DNA from: UBA5009 sp038043185
GTDB lineage: Bacteria; Bdellovibrionota; Bdellovibrionia; Bdellovibrionales; Bdellovibrionaceae
Length of the DNA stretch: 64,000 nt
Direction of reading: 5' to 3'
Assembly: GCA_038043185.1 (NCBI GenBank)
Contig: JBBTCO010000027.1
Location: forward strand, 18,084 to 82,083
Shown here: one piece after another, positions 17,432-26,576 of the stretch
Position numbering within the stretch: position 1 is the stretch's first letter
Layout of the letters: each line of letters begins with the position of its first letter
Made by a program: the position numbers and the translations under genes
The notes under the pieces: generated by a model
Database searches by the model: none
Told to the model about the DNA's origin: nothing
What the model saw: only the letters and a program-made list of their open reading frames with translations

Positions 17432-17722
17432 GAAGCCTCCAGATTGGAAATATTTATACCACAGGTTTTCAGAATGATTTTTTAGCAAAACCGAGACCAC
17501 ATTCAAACATCACTACAAACGACATTAAACGAGTCAGGTTCGCATAAAAAATCAATTTACTCTTCGGAAAAAAATTTGAATTTGATTTGTGTAATAACCT
17601 TTGATTTAGAAAACGAAAAACACCGTCAAGAAAAAAATTAAATATTATTTTTGCACAATGCGGAACGAGCGCTTCCATCGCCACACGGCACGCGCTCAGT
17701 AAAATCAGCGCAATTCCCACCA
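17432..17722. other. 291-bp gap between murF and the HNH gene with a GC-rich hairpin
   Basis: AT-rich DNA with one GC-rich stem: GAGCGC at 17668-17673 pairs with GCGCTC at 17693-17698, and inside it GCC (17681-17683) pairs with GGC (17688-17690). On the minus strand this lies 25-55 bp after the murF stop and could end murF transcription, though the T-rich tract follows only after about 25 bases. A minus-strand frame of 84 codons covers the region but has no ribosome site or family resemblance. Confidence 0.45.
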
Positions 17723-19201
17723 CTACTCTTTCTTCTCCGTAAACCCAATTGGCTCCAAAGGTAAAATCATCTTCTCCATTTCATTACTACGAGATCCCTT
17801 AACAACCACTAAGTCCCCTTGTCCTGCTGTCTCTTTCAAACGTAAAGCTAAAGCAGAATCAAAACCCACCTGACAATGCAATTTCATCTTAGAATTTGCT
17901 CGCAATAAACCCTTACGAAAAGCCTCATGATCTTCACCATAAAAGAAAACTTCATCAAAAATGGAGCCGCCAATCTCGGCACCCAACTTCTGGTGCAATT
18001 CAGCTGATAATTTCCCGAGCTCTCCCATTTGCGCAAACACGCCAATTTTTTTTCCGCCCCCAGCGCCGGATCCAGACCCGCCCCATTGCAGATCAGATAA
18101 ATTTGCCAGCAATGCGGTCATGCTATCCGGATTCGCATTGTAAGCATCGAAAATAATTTCAATTCCACTTTTCGTTTTTAGCCATTGATTGCGTCCCCAA
18201 TTGGTTTTGCATTTACCAAGTCCTTGCCAAATTTCCTGAGGATCAAGTCCTGCAGCTAAACTTAAAGTCGCGGCGGCTAATAAATTTGTTAAATTATGCT
18301 TACCAAAAACAGAAACATGAGCTTCGCCAGGTTCGCCCGCGATATATCCTTTTAAATGCATTTCATGTAAACTTAATTTTTGAATTTTAAAATAGACATC
18401 CGCAGTGGCATTTTCAATCGAGAATGTTAAAATACTTCCGCCAACATCCCCATCAATACTTCCACCGTTGCCAGAAAATTTCTTCATCGCTTTTTCATAC
18501 ATCTTCGCGGTCATAACATCATCCAAATTATACACCCGAGTCGCACCAAAACTTGCAGCTTCGTAAATTTCTTCTTTAGCTTCAGCAATTTTTTCAATAC
18601 TACCAAAATATTCGATATGAGCTCGTCCGACCATAGTGCACACAACAATATCAGGTTCCGCTATTTTTACTAACTCAGTAATTTCGCCCGCGTGATTCAT
18701 TCCCATTTCGACCACCGCGAATTCATGGGAACGTTCTAACTGTAATAAAGTTAGTGGAACTCCCCAGTGGTTATTGAAGGATCCTGAATTCCAATGCGTG
18801 GGATGCACGCTGGAAAGTATGGCTGCAGTAAATTCTTTAGTGGTGGTTTTTCCATTGGAACCCGTGAGTCCAATGATTTTTGCTTTCATGCGACGACGAT
18901 GGCCTTGACCTAAATTTTGTAAGGCAAGCAAGGTGTCTTTAACTAAAAACACACTCAGTTTATCTTTAAATTTTTCAAGCGCAAGATCCCAACGTTGAAT
19001 TAATAATCCCGCTGCACCTTTTTCTGCCGCTTTCACCAAATAATCGTGAGCGTCGTACTGATCCCCTTTCAGAGCAATAAAAAGCTGTCCTTTTAAATCT
19101 TTTCGAGTATCCGTTCCCACTGAAGTAAATTCTTCCCCACCTTTGAGTTTGAGTTCAGCTTTTGTATCCGAAATAATGTCTGCGAGTAATAATTTGGACA
19201 T
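17723..19201 (-). CDS. murF: UDP-MurNAc-tripeptide--D-alanyl-D-alanine ligase MurF
   Basis: A 492-residue Mur ligase that attaches the D-Ala-D-Ala dipeptide. Motifs: DTRKDLKGQLFIALKGDQYDAHD at the N-terminus (characteristic of MurE/MurF), ATP loop IGLTGSNGKTTTKEFT, AVVEMGMNHAGEI, and IIFDAYNANPDSMTALL in the C-terminal domain. A Gly/Ser-rich insert (GGSGSGAGGGKK) lies near residue 380. Only 2 bp separate it from murE. Downstream the operon is broken by the HNH block. Confidence 0.96.
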   Translation of the reverse strand: MSKLLLADIISDTKAELKLKGGEEFTSVGTDTRKDLKGQLFIALKGDQYDAHDYLVKAAEKGAAGLLIQRWDLALEKFKDKLSVFLVKDTLLALQNLGQGHRRRMKAKIIGLTGSNGKTTTKEFTAAILSSVHPTHWNSGSFNNHWGVPLTLLQLERSHEFAVVEMGMNHAGEITELVKIAEPDIVVCTMVGRAHIEYFGSIEKIAEAKEEIYEAASFGATRVYNLDDVMTAKMYEKAMKKFSGNGGSIDGDVGGSILTFSIENATADVYFKIQKLSLHEMHLKGYIAGEPGEAHVSVFGKHNLTNLLAAATLSLAAGLDPQEIWQGLGKCKTNWGRNQWLKTKSGIEIIFDAYNANPDSMTALLANLSDLQWGGSGSGAGGGKKIGVFAQMGELGKLSAELHQKLGAEIGGSIFDEVFFYGEDHEAFRKGLLRANSKMKLHCQVGFDSALALRLKETAGQGDLVVVKGSRSNEMEKMILPLEPIGFTEKKE

Positions 19202-19203
19202 AA

Positions 19204-20691
19204 TTATCCTTTAAAAAATTTCTGGATGATTTCCACATCGCTCAAATGAATTTTTTGGTCACCAATGATTTGATAATCTTCATGACCTTTTCCCGCAATC
19301 AATACGACGTCTTGGGAATCAGCCAAAGTCAGAGCCATCTCAATGGCTTTTTGTCGATCTGGTTCAAGTTTAACTTTTTCACGTGATAAAGCATCAAATC
19401 CATTATTAATTTCTTGAATAATCTTGAGCGGATCTTCGCGTCGAGGATTATCAGAAGTTACAATGATATGATCCGCACTATCTGCTGCGATTTTAGCCAT
19501 CAGTGGACGCTTCCCCACATCGCGATCTCCCCCACAACCAAACACACACCAAATTTTTCCACCTTTTTCTTTTTTTCGGCGGCGAATTTCGTTTAATGAA
19601 TGCAAAGTATTCTGGAGTGCATCCGGAGTGTGAGCATAATCGACAACAGCCGAAAAATTTCTGGAAGTTTCGACAAATTGCATGCGACCAGGAACTCCGC
19701 TAAAATTTTTCAAGGCTTCAGCGATAGCAGGCAATGTCATACCTGCCGCAACGCCCACAGCGATAGCCGCTAAAGAATTATAAATATTATGTAGGCCACT
19801 GGTTTTAATTTCGACAAGTATTTCACCCACAGGAGTTACTGCTAGAAATTTTGTTTTTCCAAAATCAAATTCTTCGTTACGAAATTGAAAATCACAATCT
19901 TTTCTGCCATAAGTCCACAAACCTGCGGTTTCAGCAATGCGCAATCGACGACCATAAATATCATCAGAGTTAACAATGGCCCTAGAAGGATTTTTACTCG
20001 TCGACCACAGAAGATCAGCAAATAATCTTTGTTTTGCCAAAAAATAATTTTTCATGGTTTTGTGATAGTCTAAATGGTCGCGGCTCAGATTGGAAAAAAC
20101 AACACAATCAAAGGGAACACTTTCCACCCTTTTTTGCATCAAGGCGTGGCTAGAGACCTCGATAGCCACTGCCTTTGCTCCTAAATCGCAAAATTCGCGA
20201 AGACGTTTTTGTAAAAATAAGGAATCGGGCGTGGTCAATTCTGTGGGCCACACCTGCGCCCCACAGTGGTGATTGATGGTACCGATGACTCCTGTCATTT
20301 TATTTCCATGATTCAAAATCGCTTCTACTAAATAGGCGATTGAAGTTTTGCCATTGGTACCAGTAATTCCAACGCAAAATAGCTCTCGTCCAGGCTTATA
20401 ATAAAAAGCACTAGCTAAATAATCCAAAGTCTTGCGAGTGTCTTTAACCTCAACAACAGTACCTTTAAAATGATTTGGAACTTTCGATTTATTTTCCACA
20501 ACAAGGACCAAGGCCCCCCGCGAAATGGCTTCCTCTAAATAATCGTGGCCGTCGCGTTTTTCTCCCCGAATAGCAATATAAATATTACCGGTTGAAACAT
20601 TTCTGCTATCTTGAGTAATCTGGTTGATTTCTAGCGGTGGGAAACCCGGCGCTAGTTCTTCCAAACTCGAGAAAATTTGTTGTAGTTTCAT
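19204..20691 (-). CDS. murE: UDP-MurNAc-L-Ala-D-Glu--meso-diaminopimelate ligase MurE
   Basis: A 495-residue Mur ligase that adds the third peptide residue. The N-terminal motif DSRNVSTGNIYIAIRGEKRDGHDY, ATP loop VGITGTNGKTSIAYLV, and AVVDYAHTPDALQNTL are clear. The substrate motif DNPR (in VTSDNPRREDP) is the one that selects meso-diaminopimelate, so the peptidoglycan is of the usual Gram-negative type. No Shine-Dalgarno is visible before the ATG at 20691, where the gene faces a divergent esterase 46 bp away, so it probably has its own promoter. Confidence 0.97.
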   Translation of the reverse strand: MKLQQIFSSLEELAPGFPPLEINQITQDSRNVSTGNIYIAIRGEKRDGHDYLEEAISRGALVLVVENKSKVPNHFKGTVVEVKDTRKTLDYLASAFYYKPGRELFCVGITGTNGKTSIAYLVEAILNHGNKMTGVIGTINHHCGAQVWPTELTTPDSLFLQKRLREFCDLGAKAVAIEVSSHALMQKRVESVPFDCVVFSNLSRDHLDYHKTMKNYFLAKQRLFADLLWSTSKNPSRAIVNSDDIYGRRLRIAETAGLWTYGRKDCDFQFRNEEFDFGKTKFLAVTPVGEILVEIKTSGLHNIYNSLAAIAVGVAAGMTLPAIAEALKNFSGVPGRMQFVETSRNFSAVVDYAHTPDALQNTLHSLNEIRRRKKEKGGKIWCVFGCGGDRDVGKRPLMAKIAADSADHIIVTSDNPRREDPLKIIQEINNGFDALSREKVKLEPDRQKAIEMALTLADSQDVVLIAGKGHEDYQIIGDQKIHLSDVEIIQKFFKG

Positions 20692-20737
20692 ATGAATATC
20701 GTATGACTGTTTTGATTTTGGAGCAAGAAAGGCTGTT

Positions 20738-21436
20738 ATGAATTCATCTCGTCAACCCAACTATCGCTGGAATGAACTTCGTGGTCAGGAACAAGTCGCC
20801 GATCCTAATGCTCCTTGGGTTATCCTTTTTCATGGTTTTGGTGCAAATAGCAATGATCTGTATCCATTGGCAGAAATGTTCCCCACCAAAAAAAAATGGA
20901 ATTGGCTTTTTCCACAAGGTCCATTGGAAATCCCATTGGGTATGGGTTGGACAGGACGCGCCTGGTGGGACCTTGATCTTGAAAAAATGCAGCGAGAAAG
21001 GGACTCCGGTGCAGAACGAGACCCAGCCCTTGAAAATCCACCCCAACTTCCTCTTGTTCGAGAAAAAGTATTGAAAGTAATTAAGGATTTAAAAGTACCT
21101 TGGTCACAAATTGTGTTAGGCGGGTTTAGTCAGGGAGCTATGATGGCTTTAGACGTTGCTTTTCACGCCCCCGAAAAACCACTGGGCTTGGTGATACTTT
21201 CAAGCAATTTAGTTTCTAAAGAGAGTTGGACTCAGCTGGCAAAAAATCTAGAATCAACACCATTCTATCAAAGTCATGGCACTCAAGATGCTGTTCTTAC
21301 TTATAAGAATGCCCAAAAGCTTGAGAGTTTTTTAAAACAGCATGGATTAAAGGGGAAACTTTCCGCTTTTAATGGCGCTCATGAAATTCCTGCAAAAACA
21401 ATTAGCGAAGTTGGTTCCTTTTTGAACGATCTTTAG
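20738..21436 (+). CDS. Carboxylesterase/phospholipase-type alpha/beta hydrolase inside the dcw cluster
   Basis: A 232-residue hydrolase of the carboxylesterase/acyl-protein thioesterase type. An oxyanion-region motif (VILFHGFGANSND) comes first, the nucleophile elbow is GGFSQGAMM (G-x-S-x-G), the acid is probably the Asp in SHGTQDAVL, and the His is in NGAHEIP. No signal peptide is seen, so it is likely cytoplasmic. It lies on the plus strand between murE and ftsI, antisense to the operon, and only 25 bp separate its stop from the ftsI stop. A wall-related role is only suggested by location. Confidence 0.85.
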   Translation: MNSSRQPNYRWNELRGQEQVADPNAPWVILFHGFGANSNDLYPLAEMFPTKKKWNWLFPQGPLEIPLGMGWTGRAWWDLDLEKMQRERDSGAERDPALENPPQLPLVREKVLKVIKDLKVPWSQIVLGGFSQGAMMALDVAFHAPEKPLGLVILSSNLVSKESWTQLAKNLESTPFYQSHGTQDAVLTYKNAQKLESFLKQHGLKGKLSAFNGAHEIPAKTISEVGSFLNDL

Positions 21437-21461
21437 AGTCTGTCCTCATTTGGTCTGACTG

Positions 21462-23399
21462 CTATCGTAAATAAATCGTGATTTTTTTTGATTCTTTAAT
21501 TTCTGATCCTGCTGGAGGGTCAGTTAATTCCACTTTGCCAGATCCAACAAATTTGAGCTCAATATTTTGACCCCCAAATTCCCGCAAAACTTCTCGCACC
21601 CCTAATGATTTTAAATCTGGCACCTTCATCGTCCGTTCATCCTGATTTTTTGGCTTTAAGGTTACGTCCGCGAGTTTTGTTGATTCGGGCGACATCATCA
21701 ATTTTTTTTCTCCGGAAAGGATCAGTGGCACCAAACCTTCACGACGGGCGGCATAGGAAGCCAAACGAGAAAAAACCGGAGCCGCAACTTGCGATCCATA
21801 ATAAGCCTTTTGCGGGTCATCGACCGCGACATAAATAATAAACTGAGGTTGGTGAGCTGGAATAAAGCCTGCAAAACTCGAAATATATGAATTCGGTAAA
21901 TAACCTTTCCCATTGGGATTCATCTTTTGTGCTGTTCCCGTTTTTCCGCCGACTAAAAATCCGTTGACTCGAGCATTCACTCCCGTTCCGCCCTCATTGG
22001 TTACCGACATCAACATCAATCGCATTTTTTCTGATTCTTCACTAGTGATCACTCGACGAATCACTTTTGGTTCCATTTTTCGAACTTCGCCAGATTCTGG
22101 ATCACGAATCGAATCCACCACATAGGGAGTTCGCAAAATTCCGCCATTCACCAGCGCCGCGTATCCATTGGCCATCTGCAAAGCCGTGGCTGAAACACCA
22201 TGGCCAAAAGAAATATTACTGAGTAAATGAGAATTCCATGGCATTGGCTGCACAGAACCTTTAGCTTCCCCCGGTAAATCAATACCTATTTTTTGGCCAA
22301 ATCCAAAAGCCGACAGGCCTGAGTGAACTTCTTCATCACCAAGTTGAAATGCAATTTTTGCCGACCCAATATTTGAGGAAAAAGCAAGAATTTCAGAAAC
22401 TGTTAAAAAACCAAACTTGTGTTTACTATCGGCCTCGCGAACAATTCGATCACCGACTTTAAATTGCCCCATTTCACAATAATATTTTGAATTTGGTTGA
22501 AGAAGTTTTTTGTGCAAAGCCATGGCCACAACAAATGACTTCATTGTACTACCCGGTTCAAACTGATCGCTGATGCTGCGATTTCTTTGGTAAACACTAT
22601 CGGCTTTTGTTTTTATATTTGGATCAAAACTTGGGGCGGAAGCCATGGCGCGAATCGCCGAGGTTTGTGCGTCTAAAATAATTCCCACGGCCGACTTGGC
22701 TCCGTACTCTTGCAAAGCACCTTTTAGCTCATTTTCAAGAGCAAATTGTAACTCAGAATCGATCGTTAAATTCAAATCATTGCCGTCCGGATTTTCGGTG
22801 AAAAGCAAACCATCGGCTAAAAGTGGACGCCCCCTTGCATCTTTTTTCACGGTCACTCTTTTTTTCGCGCCCTTGAGTTCCGTATCATAAACCAACTCAA
22901 TACCTTCCAAGCCTTGTCCTTCATTACCAACAAAACCCATGGTTTGGGCCATCAGCGAGTCATTTGGATAAACTCTTCTCCACTCGTCAACAAACGAAAT
23001 CCCCTTGATCCCCAAAGCTTTGATAGGGTCTGCCTCTTCCGGAGAAAGAAGACGCTGAATCCAGACAAAACGTTTTGTTTTGTCTTTAATTTTAGCATCA
23101 ATCGTTTGCCAATTTTGTCCAAGAAATGGGGCAATCTTTTTTGCAATATTTTTATGCTTATCCAAAAGTTTAGGATCGGCATAGACTGAAACTGCTCGAG
23201 TGGATAGGGCGAGATCCCGGCCGAACCGATCAAGGATTGCCCCTCGACGAGCTTGTAAAGTGACTACAGTTTGAAATTGTTTTGCCTGCAGGGATTTAAG
23301 TCTTTCATCGGGTAAAACTTGCAAATCGAAAGCCCGACCGATCAATAAAATCCAAAGACCGCAAACGGCAATAAATAAAAAGATAATTCGTGATTTCAA
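21462..23399 (-). CDS. ftsI: Septal peptidoglycan transpeptidase FtsI (PBP3) with C-terminal PASTA domain
   Basis: A 645-residue class B penicillin-binding protein. One N-terminal membrane helix (IIFLFIAVCGLWILLIG), a dimerisation domain with RRGAILDRFGRDLALS, then the transpeptidase with SxxK in FEPGSTMKSF, SxN in AFSSNIGSAK and KTG in VGGKTGTAQK. The last about 55 residues (MKVPDLKSLGVREVLREFGG through SKKITIYLR) form a PASTA domain, which is usual in Gram-positive PBP2x/SpoVD proteins and absent from E. coli FtsI. It follows ftsL by one base. The longer length agrees with the additional domain. Confidence 0.95.
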   Translation of the reverse strand: MKSRIIFLFIAVCGLWILLIGRAFDLQVLPDERLKSLQAKQFQTVVTLQARRGAILDRFGRDLALSTRAVSVYADPKLLDKHKNIAKKIAPFLGQNWQTIDAKIKDKTKRFVWIQRLLSPEEADPIKALGIKGISFVDEWRRVYPNDSLMAQTMGFVGNEGQGLEGIELVYDTELKGAKKRVTVKKDARGRPLLADGLLFTENPDGNDLNLTIDSELQFALENELKGALQEYGAKSAVGIILDAQTSAIRAMASAPSFDPNIKTKADSVYQRNRSISDQFEPGSTMKSFVVAMALHKKLLQPNSKYYCEMGQFKVGDRIVREADSKHKFGFLTVSEILAFSSNIGSAKIAFQLGDEEVHSGLSAFGFGQKIGIDLPGEAKGSVQPMPWNSHLLSNISFGHGVSATALQMANGYAALVNGGILRTPYVVDSIRDPESGEVRKMEPKVIRRVITSEESEKMRLMLMSVTNEGGTGVNARVNGFLVGGKTGTAQKMNPNGKGYLPNSYISSFAGFIPAHQPQFIIYVAVDDPQKAYYGSQVAAPVFSRLASYAARREGLVPLILSGEKKLMMSPESTKLADVTLKPKNQDERTMKVPDLKSLGVREVLREFGGQNIELKFVGSGKVELTDPPAGSEIKESKKITIYLR

Positions 23400-23400
23400 A

Positions 23401-23712
23401 TTACAAATCCCTCTTTTTAGAAATAAATTTTACCGGTCCAGAAAGATGAATAATTTGATTTGATTGTAATTTTTTAAGAGTAAGTCGACTTTGCGCCACT
23501 TGATTTAAAAGCTGAGGCTTCGTGATTTTTGCTAACTGCACTTCAAGAGATCTTTTTTGTTCCAGACTTTCTCGATGATCCCGATTGAGTTTTAGAAGAT
23601 TATAACCTAACCTGCGCTCTTCCATTTGAAAAAAAGCTAAACTAAAAAATGAAATAATAATAATTAAAACACTCAACAGTGGTTTAAGTTGTAATGCTTT
23701 CTCTGAGCTCAT
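23401..23712 (-). CDS. ftsL: FtsL-like cell division protein
   Basis: A 103-residue protein with one membrane helix (LLSVLIIIISFFSLAFFQ, about residues 13-30) followed by a short coiled-coil-like periplasmic part (LNRDHRESLEQKRSLEVQLAKI). Topology, size and position between rsmH and ftsI identify FtsL, although the sequence itself is poorly conserved in this family. I start it at the ATG at 23712, preceded by AAAGGAG, rather than six codons upstream; it overlaps rsmH by 29 bp. FtsL would activate FtsWI with FtsQ. Confidence 0.85.
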   Translation of the reverse strand: MSSEKALQLKPLLSVLIIIISFFSLAFFQMEERRLGYNLLKLNRDHRESLEQKRSLEVQLAKITKPQLLNQVAQSRLTLKKLQSNQIIHLSGPVKFISKKRDL

Positions 23713-24634
23713 CCTGAACTCTCCTTTCAAAAATTCTTAATTTGGCACTTCGCGATCGAGGATTGTTTTTTTGTTCTTCCTCGCTAGCCACAATTACTTT
23801 TTTGCTTACGGGCAAACCCCATTCCTTGGAGTCTTTAAAAATATTTTTTACAATTCGATCTTCTAAAGAGTGAAAACTAATCACCGCCAACCGACCACCC
23901 GGCGTTAAGGATTTGATCATTACAGGTAGCGTGTCGCGCAGAACTTCGAGTTCCTGATTAACAACCAAACGCAAAGCCATAAAATATTGAGTCGCTGGAT
24001 GAAAACCTTTTTTTCTCCAACCTTCGACACGTTCAATTAAACTGGATAACTCTTGGGTGAATTTATAAGCTTTAGTTTTTCGATCATGAACGATGGCCCG
24101 CACAACGCGGAAAGGTTTGTAAATCTCTCCATAATTTTGAAAGAGAGCCACGAGATCTTTCTCGCTCCATGTGTTGATAATATATTCTGCGGTCACGCCT
24201 TGTTGCTGATTCATTCTCATATCCAACGGACCCTGGTGGTAAAAACTAAAACCGCGTTCGGATTTGTCCAATTGCGGGGAGCTAACTCCAAGATCTAAAA
24301 GCATCATATCAAAAAGTTCTAAGTTTGACTCTGGAAAGTGTGAAAAATTTTTAGAAATGAACTGCAACTCGTTATTCTGGACTTCAGTCTTAAATTCATT
24401 TTCAGCAAAATTCAAAGCCTCTAAATCCTGGTCCATGACGACAGCTCTCATTTGAGGCGCCATTTTTTTTAAAGCTTTGTAATGTCCACCTCTTCCGAAA
24501 GTACCATCAAAATATCTTAGGCTTTCCCGCTGTCGCAGATCCCAAAAGGCTTCAAGGACTTCATTGATAAGCACTGGCTGATGGTCTGGCGAAAATAAAA
24601 TTTGCGATAAAAGAGAGGCCTTTTCCTGAGACAT
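23684..24634 (-). CDS. rsmH: 16S rRNA (cytosine1402-N4)-methyltransferase RsmH (MraW)
   Basis: A 316-residue SAM-dependent methyltransferase acting on 16S rRNA. Motifs: HQPVLINEVLEAF, the SAM loop YFDGTFGRGGHYKAL, LLDLGVSSPQLDKSERGFSF, GPLDMRMNQQQG and AVISFHSLEDRIVKNIF. It is the first visible gene of the dcw cluster. The usual preceding regulator gene mraZ is absent; the next gene upstream is divergent. Confidence 0.97.
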   Translation of the reverse strand: MSQEKASLLSQILFSPDHQPVLINEVLEAFWDLRQRESLRYFDGTFGRGGHYKALKKMAPQMRAVVMDQDLEALNFAENEFKTEVQNNELQFISKNFSHFPESNLELFDMMLLDLGVSSPQLDKSERGFSFYHQGPLDMRMNQQQGVTAEYIINTWSEKDLVALFQNYGEIYKPFRVVRAIVHDRKTKAYKFTQELSSLIERVEGWRKKGFHPATQYFMALRLVVNQELEVLRDTLPVMIKSLTPGGRLAVISFHSLEDRIVKNIFKDSKEWGLPVSKKVIVASEEEQKNNPRSRSAKLRIFERRVQDELRESITT

Positions 24635-24733
24635 AAAGCGACCTTACGGGATATTTTCATTGAGCGTCAATCAGATTTCTATTACTCTAGAATGAGACGA
24701 ATAATATCAAGAAGAGTAGGGAAATTTTTTCGT

Positions 24734-25768
24734 ATGATGAAGTGTCCACGCTGTGGTTTTTCACAACCTCGTGATCAATACTGCGCTCAATGCGGAGTGG
24801 ATATCTTAAGTTACAAACCACCGCAGGCTCCTCTTTTCGATCGCGTTGTTCAAAGCCCTTTGGCTCAATTGGCTTTTGTTGGGTTAATTATTTTTTTTGT
24901 AGCTTCGTCCCTGATGAAAAAAAACGATGGCTCTTTGAATGAACGGGTTAATTATTTAAAGGGTAACCTGCAAATCAGTTCGCAAAAACCGAACTCAGCA
25001 GATTCAAACTCTACGAACATTCAAAAGAATGTCGCGATTTCACCACCCCAACAAGAAACAGCCAGCGCCAATCTCCAAGCTGGTTCTGCTGACAGCTCAC
25101 CCACTGTGGCTTCCACCACCGCTCAAGCGCTCCGCGCTCGAACAGATTCCACATCAGTGGAAAAGGCAAAAGGTACCAGTGAAGGAGCCACCGAAAACAA
25201 AACCTCTCATGTGGTCAAAGTATCTTACTATGAAATCACCAATCGTGTGCGTGAGCTCTTAACAGATGAAAGTCGAAATACCGGACAATTTAATAGTTAT
25301 GGCCGAGATTATTTTGCAGGCTTGCTGAATCAATTCCACCATCGTTTACCAAACTTAGGAAAAGAGGCGATCCTTCTTCACAGCGTCGTTAAAACCGTCG
25401 AAAATGAAAAATCAATTTTTTGGTTTATCGGACTGGAAGGCTCTAATCCCGAAAATCAAATTGGCTTTCGCAACAGCTTAGAAATTTCTGAACTTGAACC
25501 CGGTTTTTTCCGGGTTAATTTTGAAATTCTTAAGAGCTGGAAAGAAAATACTGATGCCAATACAGTGTCTTTGGTAAAAAGTTCTTATCCTTTGCAAATT
25601 GAAATGACAAAAAGTTCGGCTTGTTTCATTGGTGGAATTTTATTGCCTCCAACGACCTCTGAAGGCGATGATTACATTGCCTCAATTCCGCCATTTTCCA
25701 TTTTGAAATCACCGATATTCCGCAATAATAGATCCCAACTTATCACCATCATTGAAATCGAAAAATAG
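24734..25768 (+). CDS. Zinc-ribbon membrane protein of unknown function
   Basis: A 344-residue protein beginning with a zinc ribbon (MKCPRCGFSQPRDQYCAQCG, four Cys), then one membrane helix (PLAQLAFVGLIIFFVASSLM). A long Ser/Thr/Asn/Gln-rich linker follows (about residues 80-160), and then a C-terminal domain of about 180 residues with VLLTDESRN-like and FYF-type text but no motif I recognise. I chose the ATG at 24734 because the 14 upstream residues (MRRIISRRVGKFFR) are basic and would come before the zinc ribbon; the longer start at 24692 cannot be excluded. It is followed after 14 bp by the UPRT-like gene. Confidence 0.75.
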   Translation: MMKCPRCGFSQPRDQYCAQCGVDILSYKPPQAPLFDRVVQSPLAQLAFVGLIIFFVASSLMKKNDGSLNERVNYLKGNLQISSQKPNSADSNSTNIQKNVAISPPQQETASANLQAGSADSSPTVASTTAQALRARTDSTSVEKAKGTSEGATENKTSHVVKVSYYEITNRVRELLTDESRNTGQFNSYGRDYFAGLLNQFHHRLPNLGKEAILLHSVVKTVENEKSIFWFIGLEGSNPENQIGFRNSLEISELEPGFFRVNFEILKSWKENTDANTVSLVKSSYPLQIEMTKSSACFIGGILLPPTTSEGDDYIASIPPFSILKSPIFRNNRSQLITIIEIEK

Positions 25769-25782
25769 CGGAGGTTTAATAG

Positions 25783-26565
25783 ATGTCCCTGGAACAAGAA
25801 CATCATTACGGCCCACAAGTTCACTTAATTAAAAGTCCATTTTTGTCCGGGGTTTTAGCTCGCTTGTGTTCTCCAGAAACCGCACAACCGGAAATCAATC
25901 GCCTGGTTGAATTGCTTTACACTCACCTGATTTCATTTTCCGTAATTCATGAGTTCGAACAAGAAATTTTCTCGCAACCAACACGCATGACGGAAACTCA
26001 CCCCCAAGCCCTTTTGCATGGAAGTCGACTGTCACAAAGTCAAAAAGCAGTTTGCGTTAACTTGGCCCGCGCTGGCACCTATCCAAGCCATATTTGTTAT
26101 GATTTCCTACACTATGCGCTTCCTGCCAATAACTTGCGCCAAGATCACATCTTTGCAGCAAGGATGACAGATATGAAGGATCAGGTGACCGGTACTTCCT
26201 TTAGTGGATCCAAAATTGGTGGGGACATCAAAAACTGCCACGTCATCTTTCCTGACCCCATGGGAGCCACGGGGAATACCATTGTATCAGCCATTGAGCA
26301 CTATAAGAAGAAAGTCCCTGGGCCCGCTCATAAGTTTTTAGCGCTGCACTTAATTGTAACGCCCGAATATCTGAAACGAGTCCTAACATCCCACTCCGAT
26401 GTTTCAATCTATGCTTTAAGACTTGACCGAGGACTTTCCTCTGAGGCAATTTTAAAAACGCCTCTGGGAAAATTTTGGGATCAAGAAAAAGGTCTCAATA
26501 GCAAAGACTACATCATTCCCGGCGGTGGTGGCTTCGGTGAAATCATGAACAACTCATACGTGTAA
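25783..26565 (+). CDS. Uracil phosphoribosyltransferase-like protein
   Basis: A 260-residue protein of the type I phosphoribosyltransferase fold. The PRPP-binding loop is visible as VIFPDPMGATGNTIVSAI, corresponding to DPMLATGGS of uracil phosphoribosyltransferase (Upp). The C-terminal IIPGGGGFGEIMNNSY matches the family's uracil site (PGxGDxGD) but with changed residues. It is also longer than Upp (about 210). It may therefore salvage uracil or a different base, or be a diverged paralogue. GGAGG precedes the ATG, and hpt follows 11 bp later in the same operon. Confidence 0.75.
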   Translation: MSLEQEHHYGPQVHLIKSPFLSGVLARLCSPETAQPEINRLVELLYTHLISFSVIHEFEQEIFSQPTRMTETHPQALLHGSRLSQSQKAVCVNLARAGTYPSHICYDFLHYALPANNLRQDHIFAARMTDMKDQVTGTSFSGSKIGGDIKNCHVIFPDPMGATGNTIVSAIEHYKKKVPGPAHKFLALHLIVTPEYLKRVLTSHSDVSIYALRLDRGLSSEAILKTPLGKFWDQEKGLNSKDYIIPGGGGFGEIMNNSYV

Positions 26566-26576
26566 GGGACTGTAGA

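Noticed and set aside
17469..17723. Minus-strand frame of 84 codons between murF and the HNH gene
   Set aside because: No ribosome site, no family resemblance, and the region includes a terminator-like hairpin.
24635..24733. An mraZ gene upstream of rsmH
   Set aside because: The next gene is divergent and encodes a zinc-ribbon protein; no MraZ-like frame is present in the window.
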